Source of the DNA: Morinoia aosen
Lineage: Eukaryota; Arthropoda; Malacostraca; Amphipoda; Talitridae
Assembly (NCBI GenBank): GCA_030386875.1
Contig: CM059566.1
Span: 44,676,068-44,740,067, forward strand
Reading direction: 5' to 3'
DNA length: 64,000 nucleotides
A program made the translations under genes and the position numbers. Under the pieces are notes generated by a model that did not search any database, was not told the origin of the DNA, and worked only from the letters and a program-made list of their open reading frames with translations. Each line of letters begins with the position of its first letter. Within the stretch, counting starts at the first letter, position 1. This document shows, piece by piece, positions 57,598 through 64,000 of the stretch.

Positions 57598-58076
57598 AAG
57601 TAAACCCTACTTTGTTGGTTTAGGATTGTTACATCGGAACATTAATGCAACATTTAGAAGCAGCCGTCGTAAGCCTCTCATCGTCACAGCCTATAAAAAC
57701 ATTTAATCTGTCCTGTATTTTAGTAAGCGTAATAAACGAAAAAACTATTTTTTGTTGGTTTAGCATTATATGAGGGTAACTTCGAGAAACGGCTCCTCTT
57801 CCGTACTATACATTAGCCTAACAAATTAAGAAACTATTCTTTGTTAGCTTAAAATTACGTGTGAGTACATTGGGGAAACAGCTGCGATGGTGTACTCTAT
57901 ATAAGTCTAATAAACATAAACTATTTTTTGTTAGCTTAGGATTATGTGCGAGTACATTGGGGAAACAGCTGCCATGGCGTACTATACATAAGCCTAATAA
58001 ACATAAACTATCCTTTGTTAGATTAGGATTATGTGTGAGTAACTTTGAGAAACAGCCGCCATGTCGACCTATATTT
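57598..58076. repeat. 87-bp degenerate tandem repeat, about five copies
   Basis: The phrase AAACTATT(C/T)TTTGTTAG followed by TTAGGATTATGTG(C/T)GAGT and ACATTGGGGAAACAGCTGCC starts near 57742, 57831, 57918 and 58005 (spacing 89, 87, 87). An older unit is visible around 57600-57690. Frames of about 86-99 codons open here on both strands because 87 is divisible by three; I call no gene. Confidence 0.85.
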
Positions 58077-58974
58077 AACCAGAGTTGGGCCCTCAGCACA
58101 GGCCCGACCCCACCCATATGACCCTCGTCCCGCTGCTGCTTTCATCAGCATAATGATGCCAGAGCTCGTTATGGCTCACCCCTGGAATCTTATCGTATAA
58201 CATCCGGCCGGGATCTGCTCGCTCTTTGAATATATCACGTATGTTTGTCCGCGATAGCCGACCTCAGGGACTTGGCGATCTTGAAGTTTATTAGCTTGCA
58301 AAAAAAAAATGTAATCACTTTTCTTGTTGGCCAGGACCCTCGTATTGTCCGTCCCTCCTTGGTGACGGTCGGCCCCGGCACAACGGCTGCCTCCTGCTGG
58401 TGGTCGTGAGCTTTAGCTGCTTGCTTTTCGCTTTTCGTTTCGTTGCGAAGTTCGTTTCGGCAATTGTCGAGTTAAGTTAAGCGTCCATGTATCTAGAGTG
58501 AGGAATATGAATGGAACGAGAAATTGGATTAAAATAACAAGAGCTTCTGTACGAGTGGTGATGTGGTGTTTGCATATGAGGAAAGAAATAACCTTCAAGT
58601 TTAATTATACACGATCTTTTGTAAGCCCGTTTTAGCGACTAAGTTCAGAGTTTTCATGTACGCTTTTAGCTCTAAATTTATTTTTTCCAAATTCCTAGCT
58701 ACAATTGGTTACAATGTTGAAATTTTAAAATTAGGCAAGAATTCAGTGTCGTTTACGGTGGGTATCTTTTATTATGCGTTCGTAGCCAGTCTCTATAGCT
58801 AAATAATGCATACACATCGATTTCAGGAGTGCACCGCAATAGGTTTAAAGTAATGCTACCTGTAACGTCAGTACATTATGCTCTGGAGGCGTAAATTTAG
58901 CAGTCTGATGCATGAAAGCCTAACTACAGCGCACGATTCGCGCTTCAAGCCACGCAGCTAAATAAATAATGGAG
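58077..58974. other. No recognisable gene
   Basis: The first 350 bases are GC-richer than their surroundings, with no frame or repeat that I recognise. The rest is AT-rich. Confidence 0.45.
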
Positions 58975-59199
58975 TTAACACGTTGATTTCGATGGTTTAA
59001 ACTGAAGTTAAACATTCAACTTTAATTTAAAGTCAGAAGTGTTTAGAAAAATCATAAATACTAAACCTTAATCCAGTAAATACCATCAATTTGAAAGAGA
59101 TTGTGAAAAATTTGCAAACGACTCTTCGATGGGTCGTTACGCAGCAGGAAAAACCTAGGCGCGGGCCATCGGTGGGTCGTATCGCAAGCAGTTTGTTAA
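58975..59199 (+). mobile_element. Family B MITE, copy B7, diverged
   Basis: TTAACACGTTGATTTCGATG at the left with GGTTTAAACTGAAGTTAAAC; right end GCAAGCAGTTTGTTAA is poorly complementary. TTAA is present at both ends. The middle has GGGTCGTTACGCAGCAGG in place of the usual GGTCAGCAGC. Confidence 0.7.
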
Positions 59200-60421
59200 G
59201 CCACCCTGGCTAGTGGGTGTGTGACGGCGGATCTGAAGATCAGGTGGCTTCACATTCGAATTAAATTCCTTGTTGAAATGTCGTAGTGTTACTGCGATCA
59301 CCGTGATCACGAGTGATACTAGAGTTTGTAGTTTGTCGCGAAATTTCCATTAATATCACCGATAGTCTCGTGCGGAAAGCCAATTTACCAGGAGCAATTT
59401 TGGATTAGACAAATGGGCTATGCGCAGGACGTGGGGGCACGCTTTGTGCAAAGATTCCCTTAATTCCTTACTAATTGTTTCCATTTGTCACGAAACGTTA
59501 GTTCCCTCATTAATGTAAATTAACACACACACACTCTCAGTGCATAAGCACTACACAAGCGCAACACTCTTACACACACTGAGCACATACACTCGTTGCA
59601 CAAACACAGCACTTTACAAACGGCCGACACAAAAGCACATGACGTACAGAGACTATAGTGAGTTCTATTGTACAACCTAGAATTACACACAAATAACATT
59701 AAATGAACCTTAAACCAGAACAAAAATCATTGCAAAACAATGCATATAATCAATTTATAAATTATTCGTTACATATTCTTCCTCTCTTTGGTAAACTTTT
59801 GTAGTCGTTCGGGAGGCGTAAACTAATTTATAATTATAATTTACAAAAATTTCATGATAATGACTAGTTTACTAACTAGTTTTAACCAAGAGCCATTGTC
59901 ATAAAATAAATGTTTAAGAAGGATTCTTGAGAAGTGCTAAGTCGCTGGTGCTACTTCTACGGTGATTGCTGTGCATTCTCCACCGTCACTCCCCATTATC
60001 GGTTGGAAACCACTTGTCTTGTTCGAGTTTTCCCCTCAAAATTACAGGCCTCGCTGTGCTCTCTCCTCTGGATCAAATAGGGCAATACTGTGATTAAAAA
60101 CTGGGGAAAATTTTATCGAAGTGTTTATTTGTTGTTTATTTCACATTATAACCCAACCCTTAAGCGACCATGATGATACTAGTGTTGTTTCAAGAATCAA
60201 AATTAAAGTGCTTAATTTTTGGTTAAATTTTTGATTAATTTTTTAAGTTCGTAGCTGTATAGCAGTTCTACCTCATTCTGATGTTCAGTGACAACCTGAT
60301 ACCAGAGCTAGCCTGATGAAGGTGGTTGAATTAACGGAAATATGAGATATAAATTTCAAAATTAGGAAGTTTAGGAAATTCTAGAAATTTAAGATGAAGC
60401 ACACTACTGTGATTGTGGGTG
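59200..60421. other. No recognisable gene; CA-rich patch and a family A end
   Basis: At 59521-59635 the plus strand is rich in CA dinucleotides (ACACACACACACTCTCAG and similar words). Around 59768-59840 CTTCCTCTCTTTGGTAAAC and CGGGAGGCGTAAACTAATTT match the 3' end of family A. Nothing coding. Confidence 0.5.
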
Positions 60422-60663
60422 AATTTGAGGGATCTTTTCCAGATTAGCTTCGCCACTGATGCAACACATAAGTTCACCCACTTACAACTTTGGAAATAAT
60501 GCCCCTAACGACTTAAAATTACTCTCAAACGAAAGATTAAAACATTCTTACGTTTGAGAGTAGTAATTTGAAGTCGATAGGAGCATTATTTCGAAAGTTA
60601 CAAGTGGGTGAACTTGAGTGTTGCATTAGTGGCGGGGCTTATCTGTAAAAGATCCAATTTGAG
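60422..60663. mobile_element. Foldback MITE with 8-bp target duplication (hAT-type)
   Basis: AATTTGAG at 60422-60429 and 60656-60663 flank a 226-bp palindrome that begins GGATCTTTTCCAGATTAGC and ends GCTTATCTGTAAAAGATCC. Arms run about 95 bp, including AAGTTCACCCACTTACAACT. An 8-bp duplication is the hallmark of hAT-superfamily insertions; the termini do not match a hAT family that I can name. Noncoding. Confidence 0.88.
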
Positions 60664-60689
60664 AGCACGTACACACTGAGCGGACGCAG

Positions 60690-61045
60690 GATAGGCAATA
60701 GGTTTAGGTTCGTTAGGTTGCTCTAGCCTACGTTGTGGGGATTGGCAGCCGCAGGGGATACACTGTTATGTGTCGATAGGCCTTTGGGAATTCTGTTTTT
60801 AGTGCCCAATTTATTTCTCTCTGTTTTGTTACTTTCTTTGGTATCTCTTCAATGTTTTTTCTTCTTCTTTCCCAACGTGCTGTTTCTATGCGCAGGGGAT
60901 CCTACGTGAGGAAACACCTCGTGCATAGTTCCCAGTTTCTTAAAGTCCATCCTAGATGATCCCTTCTCGTCGCTGTTGTAAGATCGCCTTTGTTTCGATT
61001 AGAAAGTTTTAAACTACCAATATTGAAGTAATAATAAGTGCTCGT
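60690..61045 (+). repeat. Family A relative, subfamily A2
   Basis: TTTAGGTTCGTTAGGTTGCT head, CAGGGGATACACTGTTATGT, CGATAGGCCTTTGGGAATTC, TGCTGTTTCTATGCGCAGG, GGATCCTACGTGAGGAAACA, AAAGTCCATCCTAGATGATC and AGTTTTAAACTACCAAT. Shares order and landmarks with 51825-52185. Confidence 0.65.
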
Positions 61046-61240
61046 ACGTCCCACCTCTTCATCGTGTTACACTTTCTTGTTTCGGTCTTTTGCAGGATTT
61101 CTCATGCGGACATTGGTGTCACTTTTCACAACCCTGGACTTGAGGACAGAAGGAAGCGCGACAGCTGTTCGACAAGAGCCAAGTGAGTAGCGTTTCGCCT
61201 TCTCTAATACTGTTGTGCTGTCAACTTGAAGTTCTTTAGA

Positions 61241-61497
61241 GTGGAGCAAAAAGAACGCATGGATTTGACCGCTCTTTTTGCACCACTCTTAACAATCACT
61301 CGTGCAGTGAACAAAACTACTCGCTGCCAGAGTTTACTAAAGCAATTCTCGGGTTCAGGTAAGCAACAGAATAGGCCACAGCAGATTTTTGAAATAGAGA
61401 TTAGATTACAAGTTATGATAGTTTAAGCATCCTTACTTAAGACGGCCAGGGTGGCGCAAAAAGAACGGTCCCATCCATGCGTTCATTTTGCCCCGCC
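61241..61497. mobile_element. Inverted pair of self-complementary repeats (MITE-like)
   Basis: Left block 61241-61286 has GTGGAGCAAAAAGAACGCAT and ends GCTCTTTTTGCACCAC. Right block 61451-61497 has GTGGCGCAAAAAGAACGGTC and ends GCGTTCATTTTGCCCCGCC. Each block is itself an imperfect hairpin, and the right block is the reverse complement of the left. About 164 bases lie between. No target duplication identified. Confidence 0.65.
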
Positions 61498-61982
61498 CAT
61501 TAATAGCATTCATAATTCATTATTTTTCGGGCACGTAATTTCATTATTCATGAAAAAAATTTATAGACGTGCCCTATTGGTCAGCGTCGTAACGTTAATA
61601 TGTATTTGAAATACATTTGTTCCATGAGTTTGTACAGCATTCGGATAAAATTAATCCAAGTTATTCATCTAATACGATGTTATAGTTCCAAATAATAACT
61701 GGGGCTAAATTTATGTGTACAAGTTTAGATTCTCATTCAAGACAATGCAAAACGTAATGATTGACTATAATGGAAACGATTTCCTTGCACCAATATTCAT
61801 TGGATTGAATAGAAGAGGGTGAAGAAATCACCCAATACTGAGCTCATATTTCCACACTAATGACTACGCTCCGCACATTAGGTCGCCCTGTCACCTCTCT
61901 GGCTTGTTAAGATGGTTGGTACCAGATTGCTCACAGAGAGTGAGGCTTCTCGGCTCCTTTCTATCCTAAAGAGGTCCACCTT

Positions 61983-62258
61983 TCAACACGTTGACTCCGA
62001 TGTGGTACATATGTGTACCACTAGGTAAATTCCTCATTTACGTACCGGAATATGCAAATAACATTTCAACTTTTGTGCTACCTTTTCCGAAATAAATTTC
62101 AGAGTAAAAGGTAACACATTGTGGTTCAAGTGTATTCTTTACACTTTTCAAAAAGGATAAAAATGTATTAGAGCAGAAAAGCCGGTCTTTCAAAACGACT
62201 TCTTCTAGCCTAACCAAACTGACCGTAAGCAACCGCACAACCGGAGTGAACGTGTTAA
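61983..62258 (+). mobile_element. Family C MITE, copy C3
   Basis: Starts TCAACACGTTGACTCCGATG and ends CCGGAGTGAACGTGTTAA, giving terminal inverted repeats of about 18 bases. Contains GGTAAATTCCTCATTTACGT and AAAGGATAAAAATGTATTAG as in copies at 19502 and 40001. Confidence 0.82.
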
Positions 62259-64000
62259 TATCATCAGTGCGTTTTCGTCTACGCACCGAATGACTTTGAC
62301 ATCTGTTCAAAGCTCTTTTTGCTCAGCAAGCAGGTTTGTACTATTAGTTAGAACCACTAGTTTAAACTAGCCTCGCTTGTGTCAGTTTATAGCTTACAGT
62401 TCATACTAGTTTGTTACTAGTTCATATAACAATATAAGGATTAAGTACTGTACTTAGTTGCAGTGGAAACTTTATGTTCTATGTTTAGCTGTGTTTGAGT
62501 TTCCTTGAACATTTTCCGTCATTTCAACATTTTCAACTAATAATAGTGAGGAATGATTGAATTATCTCTCTGTATTTTCGCTAAAAATTTTCCAATAACC
62601 TTAGTAGCTGTTACTTCTCCCCCGTGAATTTCATGCATACTAAAATCCGTACTCCTGATTGCTTTACTCATGATTCAGTGCATGGTTGAGAGAGAACAAA
62701 GAGATTTCATCCCTTCGATTTCCCGAGCCGCTCGATGAGTATTGTTGACATTCACGATGGCAATTTCTTGGCTGGCATCGAACAATCCCCTTGAGTGCTT
62801 CCTGCTTGTCAGTCAATCACTTCTGTTCAATTCGGTCGCTGCAAAATGCCGCCGTTCGCTCCAAGCATCGTCCTGCCCAGACTAAAAATTCTGCTAAGTT
62901 CTTGAAGTCAGTCGAGCAATCGGCTTCTGGTCATCCATTTATGCATCGGTGCTGCCTCTTCTATCCGGTGCTCTTTCTCTTGGTGTTCATTGAATTAGAT
63001 TCGCTCGACTCAGTCGGGTGTATGTTTTGGCTCGTGTCGGCTTACTCTATAGGAATAACTCGGATGATGTCGTCTTTTTCTTTGTCGGGATTCTTGAAAT
63101 GGACGATAGGAAGGTGTTTTTCATTACTTTCCGTGCTGAGTTACGAGATTTTCTCTATCATAACTAAAATTAAATGAATTTTATGTGGGCGGAAATGACG
63201 TGACTCATGCTTTTTGAGTTGATGTGTGTTCGTAGAAATTTTGTATACCATGAGTATTATCGTTGTCTTATTTAGCTGCTTTGAAGTACAGTATTGGAGC
63301 TCAAGTGAACATCAAAAAATAAAACTTTTGTCTCTTAAGTTTCGACTTCCTTAACACCAAATCTCTATTTATCTTTGGGCGAGGGAACTTGACGTTTTAA
63401 GTCCTATTGACATCATTTAAAAAATGTCTAATACAGTATAAAGTTTGCGCACTAATTTCGTGTCTGGTAACAGATGCTAAAAAGTAAGATATCGGGCCTG
63501 AATGCGGCACTTGATTCTTGCTTATTTTCCTGGGCCAGTTATTTTTAGGTAGCTAAGTAGCTGATACATGTTGATATTTACATGAAAAGAGTGAAAACGA
63601 AAGTAGAACGGATTACTCGTGTAATTTTCATTCAACATGCGACTCTTTCGAAAGAAGAGGAAAGCCCTCGCTGAGCAATTGAACGTTTTATGGAGTTAAA
63701 AACAAGTTTGTTATTCGATAAAATTGTTATTATTCTTATTCTTACTAGACGTGACCACAGTGAGTGTAAATTTACTTTCTAGGAATTCTCAGAAAGCCGA
63801 ATTCGCAGATTGATTTCTGTATTGAGTATGAGGATTGATTGAAACAAGCTCTCGCTGTAGAAATCGTTCTTCGAATTCAGACTTTAAAAAAGTTCTTCAC
63901 CATTAGAAGGGAAGGCACAGAATGGATCAAGAAAAGCAATTTCCTCCGAGTTAGGACCTGGCGAAAGCTTGCGCTCTGTCAAGCACTCTCTAGTTTCTAG
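62259..64000. other. No recognisable gene to the window end
   Basis: AT-rich. The largest frame (62791-63177, plus, 128 codons) has a hydrophobic C-terminal half but no recognisable domain, no visible splice or promoter context, and could arise by chance. Confidence 0.45.

Noticed and set aside
62791-63177. 128-codon plus-strand frame as a membrane protein
   Set aside because: No recognisable family, no supporting context; within the size expected by chance in 64 kb of this composition. A homology or transcript search would decide.

Overview
The window looks like gene-poor nuclear DNA of an animal, most likely an arthropod. The support is indirect: a Penelope-like retroelement with a GIY-YIG endonuclease, a maT-like mariner relic, several TTAA-flanked (piggyBac-type) MITE families, and foldback MITEs with TAA or 8-bp target duplications. 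There are no prokaryotic operons, rRNA genes or convincing tRNA genes. I recognise no host protein-coding gene. The only recognisable protein sequences belong to mobile elements. Long open frames elsewhere are by-products of tandem repeats whose unit length is divisible by three.

Layout: (1) 241-2541, abutting 21-bp and 31-bp minisatellites. (2) 2.5-9.5 kb, MITEs, a GT-rich 45-bp array (4818-6275) and a second, unrelated 45-bp array (7846-8731). (3) 9.5-21.5 kb, a 29-bp array (9517-10075), a 44-bp array (11179-12473) and many copies of one dispersed repeat, called family A here. (4) 21.6-32.2 kb, three large arrays almost end to end: 24-bp (about 111 copies), 44-bp (about 50 copies) and a 5-kb composite 30/22-bp array. 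(5) 32.4-33.8 kb, two 5'-truncated Penelope-like copies inserted head to head as a palindrome with a 13-bp target duplication. (6) 35.2-40 kb, an 18-bp array of about 228 copies with decayed shoulders on both sides. (7) 40-49 kb, MITEs, a 34-bp array and a 565-bp TTAA-flanked element. (8) 49.5-51.7 kb, a 14-bp array of about 160 copies. (9) 51.8-64 kb, MITEs, family A relatives, a truncated maT-like mariner with terminal inverted repeats and TA flanks, an 87-bp degenerate tandem repeat and unannotatable sequence. Tandem arrays fill roughly 23-24 kb, over a third of the window.

The most interesting theme is that arrays seem to be seeded by mobile elements. The 29-bp unit is the 5' motif of dispersed family A, and the array runs straight into a family A body. 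A single orphan monomer of the 5-kb composite array sits inside a TTAA MITE whose end abuts that array. The neighbouring 44-bp unit resembles the subterminal part of the same MITE family. Some arrays also carry splice-site-like words in every unit. These are readings by eye without alignment software; coordinates of repeat edges are approximate to about 10-20 bases unless target duplications fix them.
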